A stretch of DNA of 64,000 bases from Marivita sp046592965 (GTDB lineage: Bacteria > Pseudomonadota > Alphaproteobacteria > Rhodobacterales > Rhodobacteraceae). The notes under the pieces were generated by a model. The model searched no databases and was not told the DNA's origin. It worked only from the letters and a program-made list of their open reading frames with translations. Where the stretch lies: positions 787,142 to 851,141 of the forward strand of contig NZ_JBISBV010000001.1 in the NCBI RefSeq assembly GCF_046592965.1, read 5' to 3'. How positions within the stretch are numbered: the first letter of the stretch is position 1; each line of letters starts with the position of its first letter. Made by a program: the position numbers and the translations under genes. Of this stretch, positions 9,211 through 17,102 are shown one piece after another.

Positions 9211-11150
9211 GCCCGGCTGTTTCCGTCCGGGTGATTGGCTTGCAGGATCTTCTGCAACCGATCCTGCTGGCTTTGAATGCGCTCCCGATCGCCAGAGGGG
9301 TATGCCTCGAGTGGGGGAGTGTCGCCATAAAGTGCCTGCAACGTGATGTCCCGGGCGATCGGAGCGGCCGCTGCAGATCCGCCGCCACCGTGTTCGACAA
9401 CGACGGACACGGAAATCCGGGGCGCTTCATAGGGGGCGTAATTCACGAACAAGGCATGGTCGCGCCGGTTCCACGGCAGATCCTCGTTGCGGGTCACGCC
9501 GCGCGCACGCTCGGCAGGCGTGATGTTGCGGACCTGGCTGGTGCCGGTCTTGCCGGCCATGCGGTAGGCGTCTTCGATGATGCGAGAGCGATAGGCCGTG
9601 CCGCGCCGGTTGTTGCTGACGGCGAACATGGCACGTCGGATCTGGCGCAGGTGGTTCTCGTTGAAGCCGAGATCGTCGCCGCCCGCTAGCGCCTGATCGG
9701 TGCCGTCGATGTGACGCACCAAGCGTGGAGTGACTGACCTTCCGGTCGCCAGACGCGCGGTCATCACCGCTTGCTGCAACGGCGAGCTGAGCACGAAACC
9801 CTGGCCGATCGAAGCGTTCACCGTATCGCCGATCACCCACGCCTTGCCGCGTTCGCGCAGCTTCCAATCCTTGTTGGGGATCAGGCCATCGGTGACAGCA
9901 GACATGCCGATGCTGAACGCCTGACCGAGGCCGAGCCGCTGCGCGGTTTCGGCAATGCGTTCGATGCCGACCTTGAGCGCGAGGTCGTAGTAATACACGT
10001 CACAGCTTTCGCGCAGCGATTGCTCGAGGTTCATGTGGCCGTGGCCCGCGCGTTTCCAGCAGTGAAAACGTCGTCCGCCCACCTTGAGGTGTCCGGGGCA
10101 CCAGACGGTTTCGTCCGGCGCGACCACTCCGGCGTCAAGCGCCGCAAGTGCCGTGACCATCTTGAAGGTCGAGCCGGGCGGATACGCGTCCTGCACGGTT
10201 TTCGATGCCAGCGGGCGGTGGTCGTTTTCGCGAAGCACGCTGTAATCGGCCACCGAAATGCCGCGTACGAACTTGTTGGGATCGTATGAGGGCGAAGACG
10301 CGATGCCCAGCAGATCGCCATTGGTCACGTCCATCACCACGACCGACGCGCTTTCCTCGCCCAGTCGCGCCTGGATGTAGCTTTGCAAATTGCTGTCGAC
10401 GGTCAACTGCATGTCCAGACCCGGTGTGCCTTCGCGGCGGTCAAGCTCTCGCATGACACGGCCGACGGCGTTCACCTCGACGCGCTTGGCTCCGGCGCGA
10501 CCGCGCAGCTTTTCTTCGTGCCGCGCCTCGATCCCGACCTTGCCGATCTGGAATCGCGGGATGCGCAGAACCGGATCGGGCGCGTCATAGCGCGCCAGAT
10601 CCCGCTCACTGACCGGGCCGACATAACCGACCACATGTGCGAAATCGCCACGCCGCGGATAGACACGCGACAAGCCGACCTCGGGCGTGACGCCGGGCAG
10701 GGCCGGGGCATTGACGGCGACACGGCTGATGTCTTGCCAGGATACACGTTCAGCCACCGTGACCGGCAGGAACGGCGCGCTGCGCTGCATCTCAAGCAGG
10801 GCGCGGTTCAATTCGACTTCGTCAAGTTCCACAAGCGAGGACAGACGCGCGATCACGTCATCCACATTGCCTGCATCTTCGCGCACCATCGTGATGCGGT
10901 AGGACGGCGCATTTCCGGCGAGAATGACACCGTTGCGATCAAAGATCTGGCCGCGGCTCGGGGGGATCAGCCGGATGTTGATCCTGTTTTCTTCGGCGAG
11001 AAGGCGAAATTCGTCGGCTTGATCAACCTGCAAGTGCTGCATGCGCAGGCCCAAAGCCCCAGCAAACGCCAGTTGCGCACCGCCAAGGATCACCCCGCGA
11101 CGCGAGATTTTGCGGATGCTTTCCGCGGTGTCTTTTGGCGCACGCCTCAT
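9207..11150 (-). CDS. mrdA: Penicillin-binding protein 2 (elongasome transpeptidase)
   Basis: 647 residues from ATG 11150; the open frame continues about 98 codons further, but that part is the mreD sequence read in another frame. An N-terminal anchor (GVILGGAQLAFAGALGL) is followed by the pedestal domain (PPSRGQIFDRNGVILA) and the transpeptidase with SxxK in PPGSTFKM, the SxD-type motif in RESCDVYYYD, and KTGTSQV. The last 35 or so residues are charged and glutamine-rich. It cross-links peptidoglycan during elongation with RodA. Overlaps of 4 bases join it to mreD upstream and rodA downstream. Confidence 0.96.
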   Translation of the reverse strand: MRRAPKDTAESIRKISRRGVILGGAQLAFAGALGLRMQHLQVDQADEFRLLAEENRINIRLIPPSRGQIFDRNGVILAGNAPSYRITMVREDAGNVDDVIARLSSLVELDEVELNRALLEMQRSAPFLPVTVAERVSWQDISRVAVNAPALPGVTPEVGLSRVYPRRGDFAHVVGYVGPVSERDLARYDAPDPVLRIPRFQIGKVGIEARHEEKLRGRAGAKRVEVNAVGRVMRELDRREGTPGLDMQLTVDSNLQSYIQARLGEESASVVVMDVTNGDLLGIASSPSYDPNKFVRGISVADYSVLRENDHRPLASKTVQDAYPPGSTFKMVTALAALDAGVVAPDETVWCPGHLKVGGRRFHCWKRAGHGHMNLEQSLRESCDVYYYDLALKVGIERIAETAQRLGLGQAFSIGMSAVTDGLIPNKDWKLRERGKAWVIGDTVNASIGQGFVLSSPLQQAVMTARLATGRSVTPRLVRHIDGTDQALAGGDDLGFNENHLRQIRRAMFAVSNNRRGTAYRSRIIEDAYRMAGKTGTSQVRNITPAERARGVTRNEDLPWNRRDHALFVNYAPYEAPRISVSVVVEHGGGGSAAAAPIARDITLQALYGDTPPLEAYPSGDRERIQSQQDRLQKILQANHPDGNSRA

Positions 11151-11686
11151 ATCGCCCGTCCCAATCGGTCCACATCGCCCGGTGCGGCACGGCGTACGCC
11201 GAACAGCACATAGGACACACCGACGACCACTGGATAAAACGCGACCGTCGCCGCCACCTGTATCACGCTCAGCGTCAGCGTGCCCGGCGCCAGAATAAGC
11301 ACCATCATCACCGTGCGATAGAGGGCGGTAATCACAATGAGGACACCGGCGAAGGTCAGCCACTCCAGCACGAACGTGGTTTCCCGGTCGCGCCGGTCGC
11401 GCGATTTCAGCCACTCGGCGGCACAGACAACCAGAACCGACCAAAGGCCCGGCGGGCGCTGTAGCAACATATCGGCCAAGAGCATCACGATCGCGATCAA
11501 GAGGATCGGCACATAGTCCGGGCGCCGCACGGCCCAGGCGAACGTCATCGCGACCAGAATGTCAGGCGCGGCCCAGCGGCTCGGGCTGAGATCGAGCGGC
11601 AGAAGGTGAAAGAACAGGATGACCAGCGCAATCAGCACGAACAGCGCCCGCATGCCCCAGATTCGCAAGAGTCCGGTATCCATCAT
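11147..11686 (-). CDS. mreD: Rod shape-determining protein MreD
   Basis: A 179-residue inner-membrane protein with five to six hydrophobic segments, in the expected position between mreC and mrdA. The LLLADMLLQRPPGLWSV stretch is typical of MreD. It overlaps mreC (stop at 11683) and mrdA by 4 bases each. Role in the elongasome is inferred from membership of the mreBCD-mrdA-rodA operon. Confidence 0.88.
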   Translation of the reverse strand: MMDTGLLRIWGMRALFVLIALVILFFHLLPLDLSPSRWAAPDILVAMTFAWAVRRPDYVPILLIAIVMLLADMLLQRPPGLWSVLVVCAAEWLKSRDRRDRETTFVLEWLTFAGVLIVITALYRTVMMVLILAPGTLTLSVIQVAATVAFYPVVVGVSYVLFGVRRAAPGDVDRLGRAI

Positions 11687-12624
11687 TGGCCGATACTTTC
11701 CGCGTCCGCGTCCGCGTCCGCAGGCGGCGTTTCGGCGACCGGCATAGCGGTTTGCCCCGGTGGCACTGCGGGAAGGATCAGAGCCGAGGGGTTCGACACC
11801 CGCCGCGATCCGTGATCCCGCAGCACGCGCAGGAATTCGAGCCGTTCGTAATCCGCTGCCAGACGGGTGCGCAGGCGGCCACCGGGGTCTTGGGCCACTT
11901 GCCCGATCAGCAGACCGGGCGGAAACACCTCTCCGTCGCCCGATGTCACGATCCGGTCACCGGGGCGTACCTGATCGGGCTCTTCGAGAAAGTCGATGGG
12001 GGGCGCGGAGGTATTGTCGCCCACAATCAGTGCCCGTTGGCCGGAGGGCTGGATCGTCGCGGGAATGCGGCTTGTGGCGTCGGTCAGCATGATGACGCGG
12101 CTGGTGTTGGACCCGACACCCGAGATGCGACCCACCAACCCGGTGCCGTCCATCGTAGCCCATCCGTCGACGATCCCGTCACGGGAGCCGACATTGATGA
12201 GAACGGATTGGCGGAATGGCGACCCGCTGTCGGCCAGCACAACGCCGGTGATATAGGTCAGCCGTGGATCGAGCCGCACGTTGTTCAGATCGCGCAGCTT
12301 GGCGTTCTCTTGCTCAAGTTGCAGCGCCGCTTCTTTCCACGCGGTCATCTGTCGCAACTCGCGGCGTAATTCCTGGTTCTGTTCGTAAATCCTGTTGTAG
12401 CTTTGAAAATCGCGCGCGATGTTGACGCCTGCCGTGACAGGGGCCATCGCCCAGTCAAAGCTGGGGATCACCGTGTCGATCACCATGGCGCGAAACCTTT
12501 CGACGCGCGGGCTGTCGATGCGCCAGACAAAGAACAAACCCAGCAGGCACAACACAACAACCGCCAAAAGCAAGCGCTTGAGCGGAGTGGTGTAGGCTTC
12601 GCTGCTGGTGCGGTCCTTGGCCAA
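11683..12624 (-). CDS. mreC: Rod shape-determining protein MreC
   Basis: 313 residues: a short cytosolic tail, one transmembrane segment (LLLAVVVLCLLGLFFVW, about 18-34), a coiled coil around 75-115 and a periplasmic double beta-barrel region (LINVGSRDGI, GLVGRISGVGSNTSRV, VTSGDGEVFPPGLLIG). The C-terminal 30 residues are proline- and aspartate-rich with an ADADADA run encoded by a short GTCCGC repeat on the plus strand. MreC scaffolds MreB, MreD, PBP2 and RodA. Confidence 0.93.
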   Translation of the reverse strand: MAKDRTSSEAYTTPLKRLLLAVVVLCLLGLFFVWRIDSPRVERFRAMVIDTVIPSFDWAMAPVTAGVNIARDFQSYNRIYEQNQELRRELRQMTAWKEAALQLEQENAKLRDLNNVRLDPRLTYITGVVLADSGSPFRQSVLINVGSRDGIVDGWATMDGTGLVGRISGVGSNTSRVIMLTDATSRIPATIQPSGQRALIVGDNTSAPPIDFLEEPDQVRPGDRIVTSGDGEVFPPGLLIGQVAQDPGGRLRTRLAADYERLEFLRVLRDHGSRRVSNPSALILPAVPPGQTAMPVAETPPADADADAESIGQ

Positions 12625-12656
12625 GTATCCCCTTTCCCCACAAAAGGGTGGTCGGA

Positions 12657-13703
12657 TCAGCTGTCGTAGTCAATCGCGTGGCGCAGCTGCTTCTCGTATT
12701 CCAGCGCCTTGCCGGTGCCGAGTGCAACGCAGTTCAGGCTCTCATCGGCAATCGAGACCGCCAATCCGGTCTGTTCGCGCAATGCCAGATCGAGATCGCC
12801 CAACAGCGCACCGCCACCGGTCAGCATCACACCACGATCAACGATGTCAGCCGCGAGATCGGGCGGCGTGGCCTCCAGCGCGGTCATGACAGCTTCGCAA
12901 ATCTGCTGCACGGGTTCGGACAGGGCTTCGGCGATCTGCGCCTGACTGACTTCGGTTTCCTTGGGCACACCGTTCAAAAGGTCGCGGCCTCGAATTTGCA
13001 TCGAGGCGCCGCGCCCGTCATCGGGCATGCGCGCGGTGCCGATCGAGGTTTTGATCCGCTCCGCTGTTGAGTCTCCGACCAGAAGGTTTTGCTGGCGGCG
13101 CAGATAGTTGATGATCGCTTCGTCCATCCGGTCGCCCCCCACGCGGACCGAGCGGGCGTAGACGATGTCGCCAAGGCTCAATACCGCCACTTCGGTGGTG
13201 CCGCCGCCGATATCGACAACCATGTTGCCGGTCGGGTCGGTGATCGGCATCCCCGCACCGATGGCGGCAGCGATCGGTTCGGCGATCAAGCCGGCCTTGC
13301 GCGCTCCTGCCGACAGAACCGACTGCCGGATGGCGCGCTTTTCCACCGGCGTTGCGCCATGCGGAACGCAGACGATGACCTTCGGCTTGGAAAAGGTCGA
13401 GCGGCGATGCACCTTGCGGATGAAGTGTTTGATCATCTCTTCGGCGACGTCGAAGTCGGCAATCACGCCTTCGCGCATCGGTCGGATCGCCTCGATGGAA
13501 CCGGGTGTCCGGCCCAGCATCAGCTTGGCGTCTTCGCCCACCGCGAGCACTTTTTTCTGCCCGTCCTTGATATGGTAGGCGACCACCGAAGGTTCCGAGA
13601 GCACCACTCCGCGCCCTTTGACGTAGATCAGCGTGTTGGCTGTCCCAAGGTCAATGGCCATGTCCGATGAAAACATGCCCAATAGTTTGTCCAATCCCAA
13701 CAT
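12657..13703 (-). CDS. mreB: Rod shape-determining protein MreB (bacterial actin)
   Basis: A 348-residue actin-like ATPase. The phosphate-1 loop AIDLGTANTLIYVKG is at about 16-30, the phosphate-2 motif is VVDIGGGTTEVAV near 162-174, and the adenosine motif is MLTGGGALLGDLD near 294-306. It polymerises under the membrane and directs the elongasome. As the first gene of the minus-strand shape operon it should be preceded by its promoter in the 13704-14064 gap. Only a 32-bp gap with a small CCCTTT/AAAGGG hairpin separates it from mreC. Confidence 0.97.
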   Translation of the reverse strand: MLGLDKLLGMFSSDMAIDLGTANTLIYVKGRGVVLSEPSVVAYHIKDGQKKVLAVGEDAKLMLGRTPGSIEAIRPMREGVIADFDVAEEMIKHFIRKVHRRSTFSKPKVIVCVPHGATPVEKRAIRQSVLSAGARKAGLIAEPIAAAIGAGMPITDPTGNMVVDIGGGTTEVAVLSLGDIVYARSVRVGGDRMDEAIINYLRRQQNLLVGDSTAERIKTSIGTARMPDDGRGASMQIRGRDLLNGVPKETEVSQAQIAEALSEPVQQICEAVMTALEATPPDLAADIVDRGVMLTGGGALLGDLDLALREQTGLAVSIADESLNCVALGTGKALEYEKQLRHAIDYDS

Positions 13704-14064
13704 GACCGCCCTGCCTTAGAAAATAAGTCTTTGGCCCGCGACTCTGTGAGCGCAAGCCGAGGGTCTTATAGGAGTGGTTGCGAGGCTGCGAAAGGGCTTG
13801 TTCGTGCTTTGCCAGCATGAATTCGCCGCAGCCCGCAAGATGCAACCACGCAAGCGATCCAGGTCGTGCCCGCAATGCCGCACTGATTTCGGCAACCAGC
13901 AAGCCCGTTGGCCTGGTCTTGGATGCGGTGCAGCTGGCGTTCGCTTCACCAAACAATCGGTCAGGCTCTGTCGGTTTTATGCAATCAGGAGTCGGACACG
14001 CCATAGGTTGCGCGAGCTTTTGAGACATACAGTCGGCACGTAACCTAAGCCGGAGTCTGCCCCG
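13704..14064 (+). other. Divergent intergenic region between mreB and the FAD/GcvT gene
   Basis: A 361-base gap between two divergently transcribed genes. Short frames of 78-89 codons exist on both strands but have no ribosome-binding site or recognisable sequence. It must hold both promoters; I cannot assign -35/-10 elements with confidence. A CCGGAG site at 14050-14055 serves the downstream gene. Confidence 0.5.
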
Positions 14065-16566
14065 ATGAAAACCCATGTAAAAGCACTTGTCGTCGGTGGC
14101 GGTGCGGTCGGCACCTCGATCGCCTATCATCTGGCCGGCGCCGGATGGGACGACGTCGTGCTGCTGGAGCGCGATGAGTTGACCAGTGGCAGCACATGGC
14201 ATGCCGCAGGGCTGCTTCCGTATTTCAACATGTCCTATGCCACGACGCATATCCATGACTATTCCATCAAATACTACAAGACGCTTGAAGAGGAGACCGG
14301 GCTGAACGCGGGGTTCTCGGTGGTAGGCAACCTGCGCATGGCGCAATCCTCGGCGCGGATGGACGAATATATGCTCTATGCGTCCACGGCCGAGACATGT
14401 GGCGTGCCGTTCGAGTGGCTGACGCCCGCCCAGATCAAGGAGCGCTATCCGTTGCTGCGTACCGACGATCTGGTTGGCGCGATCTTTCATCCGACGGATG
14501 GCTATATAAACCCCGCCGACGTGACAATGGCGATGGCCAAGGGCGCGCGGCAGCGCGGCGTGAAGATCGAGCGAAAATGGCAGGTGGATTCCTACCACTG
14601 GACCGGCGATCATTGGGACGTGACGGTTACCAAGATGGTCGAAAAGGGGGGCAACCTTGTTCCCTCCGACGAGCAGATGGTGATCCACGCCGAGCATGTT
14701 GTGACCGCCACCGGCAACCACGCGCAGCGCACGGCGAAACTGCTGGGCCTCAAGATTCCGGCGATTCCGGTGGAACATCAGTACATTGTCACTGAACCCG
14801 ATCCAGCGCTGGTCGATTGGCGCAAGGCGGGTAATCCCGAACACCCCGTCCTGCGCGACGCTGACGCCAAGTGGTATGTGCGCGAAGAGCGGGGCGGCTG
14901 GATCCTTGGCCCTTATGAGCGCAACGCACCCGCGCGGTTTGAATACAACGTGCCCGACAGCTTCCGCGCTGATCTGTTCCCGCTTGATCTGGAACGGATC
15001 GAAGAGGAATACATGAGCATGATCCACCGCATTCCGACCTCGGAAACCGTGGGTCTGAAGGACGATTTCAACGGGCCGATCTGTTACACGCCGGACGGCA
15101 ACCCGCTGCTTGGGCCTGCTCCGGGACTGCGCAACATGTGGCTTGCGGAAGGGTTTTCCTTCGGCATCACGGCGGCGGGCGGTGCCGGATATTACCTTGC
15201 GCAGTTGATGGTCGAGGGGGAGGCAGAGATCGACATGGCGTCGCTCGATCCCAAACGTTACGGATCCTGGATGACCACCGAGTACGCCGCGCGCAAGAAC
15301 GAGGAGGCGTATGAACATGTCTACATCCTGCACCACCCCGATGAGGAGCGGCCCGCCTGCCGTCCGCTTCGTACGGCGCCAGCGTACGACAGGCAAAAGG
15401 CGCTCGGCGCGCAATTCGGTTGCGTGAACGGGTGGGAGCGTCCGAATTACTACGGGCCGCTCGATGCGCCCGAGACCTTTGATCACGACGCGCGGTCGTT
15501 CCGGCGCGGCGCATGGTGGCCTCATGCGGTCGAGGAGGCGAAGGCAATCCGCGAGGGCGTTGGCCTGATCGACGCGACGGCCTTTACCAAGCATGTGGTC
15601 AAGGGGCCGGGTGCGACGGCGTTCCTCGACTGGTTCACCTGCAACAGGTTGCCTAGAGTGGGGCGGATCAACCTGACCTATGCGCTGACCGACCACGGCA
15701 CGACGCGCACGGAATACACCATCGTGCGGCTGGACGAGGACGAATACTACCTGGTCAGCGCCGGAGCGTGGACGGCCTACGATTCGGATTACCTGCGCAA
15801 ATCCGCCGAGGATAAGGCGGCGGAGTTCGGCTATATCGAGATACAGGATGTGACGACGCAGTGGGGCGTGTTTGCCATTGCCGGTCCGAAATCGCGCGAT
15901 GTCTTGCGCGAGATCGTCAAGGATGCGGACCCCGCAACAGTGCTGGGCAACAAGCGCTTTCCATGGCTGAGTTGCCGCGACATCGAACTCGGGATGTGCC
16001 CGGTGCGGGCGATCCGGGTGGCCTATACAGGCGAATTGGGATGGGAATTGCATCATCCGATCGAGATGCAGGCGTATCTTTGGGATCAGTTGATGGTCGC
16101 GGGTGCCAAGCATGACATGAAGCTGGTCGGCGCACGGGCTCAGAACTGGTTGCGGCAGGAAAAGTCCTACCGTGCCTTTGGCAACGAGCTTGGCCGCGAT
16201 GCGACGCCGCTGGAAGCGGACCTGCCGCGCTTTGTCGATCTCTCAAAGCGCTTCCACGGTAAGGAGGCGATGGAGTCGCTCGGCATTCGCTCGAAATGTT
16301 GCACCTTGCTGATTGACGGGCCGAACGATGCCGATCCGTGGGGCCGCGAGGCGCTTTACGACGGTGACACGCGGGTGGGCCGCTTGACGTCTGGCGGCTA
16401 CTCGGTGGCGTTCGGGAAGAGCATCGGCATGGGGTATCTACGACCGGACCTGGCGGTTCCGGGGGTGAAATTGCAGGTCAGGATGTTTGGTGAGCTTTGG
16501 GACGCCGAAGTGGTGGAGGACAGTCCCTATGATCCGAAGAACGAGGCAATCCGCGCGGATGGGTGA
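14065..16566 (+). CDS. FAD-dependent dehydrogenase with GcvT-like C-terminus (dimethylglycine/sarcosine dehydrogenase family)
   Basis: 833 residues. The N-terminal DAO-type FAD domain has ALVVGGGAVGTSIAYHLA at about 7-24 and TSGSTWHAAGLLP near 45-57; in dimethylglycine and sarcosine dehydrogenases the His of the WHAAG motif carries covalent FAD. A GYINPADV substrate-side motif follows. From about residue 470 comes a GcvT/folate-binding domain (GLIDATAFTKHVVKGPGA, FAIAGPKSRDVL, VAYTGELGWELH). The family oxidatively demethylates N-methylated amines and passes formaldehyde to tetrahydrofolate. The exact substrate is open, since no glycine-betaine or C1 genes adjoin it; the pathway for dimethylglycine from betaine or a DMSP-type compound is possible. 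Confidence 0.8.
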   Translation: MKTHVKALVVGGGAVGTSIAYHLAGAGWDDVVLLERDELTSGSTWHAAGLLPYFNMSYATTHIHDYSIKYYKTLEEETGLNAGFSVVGNLRMAQSSARMDEYMLYASTAETCGVPFEWLTPAQIKERYPLLRTDDLVGAIFHPTDGYINPADVTMAMAKGARQRGVKIERKWQVDSYHWTGDHWDVTVTKMVEKGGNLVPSDEQMVIHAEHVVTATGNHAQRTAKLLGLKIPAIPVEHQYIVTEPDPALVDWRKAGNPEHPVLRDADAKWYVREERGGWILGPYERNAPARFEYNVPDSFRADLFPLDLERIEEEYMSMIHRIPTSETVGLKDDFNGPICYTPDGNPLLGPAPGLRNMWLAEGFSFGITAAGGAGYYLAQLMVEGEAEIDMASLDPKRYGSWMTTEYAARKNEEAYEHVYILHHPDEERPACRPLRTAPAYDRQKALGAQFGCVNGWERPNYYGPLDAPETFDHDARSFRRGAWWPHAVEEAKAIREGVGLIDATAFTKHVVKGPGATAFLDWFTCNRLPRVGRINLTYALTDHGTTRTEYTIVRLDEDEYYLVSAGAWTAYDSDYLRKSAEDKAAEFGYIEIQDVTTQWGVFAIAGPKSRDVLREIVKDADPATVLGNKRFPWLSCRDIELGMCPVRAIRVAYTGELGWELHHPIEMQAYLWDQLMVAGAKHDMKLVGARAQNWLRQEKSYRAFGNELGRDATPLEADLPRFVDLSKRFHGKEAMESLGIRSKCCTLLIDGPNDADPWGREALYDGDTRVGRLTSGGYSVAFGKSIGMGYLRPDLAVPGVKLQVRMFGELWDAEVVEDSPYDPKNEAIRADG

Positions 16567-16569
16567 CGT

Positions 16570-16620
16570 TTGGGGGGCCAGCCCCCCAAGCCCCCCGAGG
16601 TATTTTCCAACCGAAGAAGC
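16570..16620 (+). repeat. Composite dispersed repeat, copy 1 (hairpin plus GAGGTATTT core)
   Basis: A 9-bp perfect stem TTGGGGGGC (16570-16578) / GCCCCCCAA (16581-16589) with a 2-base loop, then a core from CCCCCCGAGGTATTTT to CCGAAGAAGC (16591-16620). It begins 3 bases after a stop codon and lies between convergent genes. Related copies are at 33978-34026 (minus) and 46231-46282 (plus). The hairpin may terminate transcription; the core has no function I know. Confidence 0.75.
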
Positions 16621-16629
16621 CGGGACGGT

Positions 16630-16965
16630 TCAGGACGACAGTTCGTCGAAAACCTCAAGCGCTTTGCCAGCGTACATCAGGCCTGGACCGCCACCCATCT
16701 GCACGCAAGTGGCGAGCACGTCGGAAACCTCTTCGCGGGTTGCTCCCAGGCGGATCAGCGCTTCGGTGTGAAACAGGATGCAGGGTTCGCATTTCGTCGC
16801 GACCGCGATGCCAAGCGCGACATATTCCTTTTCCTTGAACGACAACGCACTGTCTTTCTTGACGGATTTGCCCAGACCACCGAAGGCGGCGTAGGTGTCG
16901 GGAATGGCGGCGTTGAGGGATTTCAGCTGCGTTTTGGCGGCGTCGAGTTTGGCTTTCCAGCTCAT
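16630..16965 (-). CDS. Carboxymuconolactone decarboxylase/AhpD-family protein
   Basis: A 111-residue all-helical protein. The central TKCEPCILFHTEALIRLGA segment carries the CxxC plus downstream His of the CMD/AhpD fold, and GATREEVSDVLATCVQMGGGPG is the usual second half. Members are peroxidase partners, decarboxylases or of unknown function; the CxxCxxxH set suggests a redox-active protein. It converges on the FAD/GcvT gene across repeat copy 1. Confidence 0.85.
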   Translation of the reverse strand: MSWKAKLDAAKTQLKSLNAAIPDTYAAFGGLGKSVKKDSALSFKEKEYVALGIAVATKCEPCILFHTEALIRLGATREEVSDVLATCVQMGGGPGLMYAGKALEVFDELSS

Positions 16966-17046
16966 GATGTGCTCCTTGGATGAGTTCGCATCGCAAGACC
17001 ATTTCAGGTGCGGTTGGTCCTTGATGTGGATCAGTCGCGGCGCATG

Positions 17047-17080
17047 AAAAAGGCCCCGTTCGGTGGGCGAACGAGGCCTT
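17047..17080 (-). terminator. Terminator downstream of the acyl-CoA dehydrogenase gene
   Basis: On the minus strand AAGGCCTCGTTCG pairs with CGAACGGGGCCTT with one internal mismatch and a 5-base loop, followed by TTTTT (the A-run at 17047-17051 on the plus strand). It starts about 20 bases after the stop codon at 17103. Confidence 0.8.
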
Positions 17081-17102
17081 CAGGGCGGCGTCGGGGTTTG
17101 GG

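Noticed and set aside
13774..14043. 89-codon plus frame with two cysteines before the FAD/GcvT gene
   Set aside because: No start signal or similarity; most likely chance in the divergent promoter region.
13651..16113. 820-codon open frame on the minus strand
   Set aside because: It is antisense to the FAD/GcvT gene and overlaps mreB; it shows no domain, no ribosome-binding site and arginine/histidine-rich composition typical of antisense frames in GC-rich DNA.
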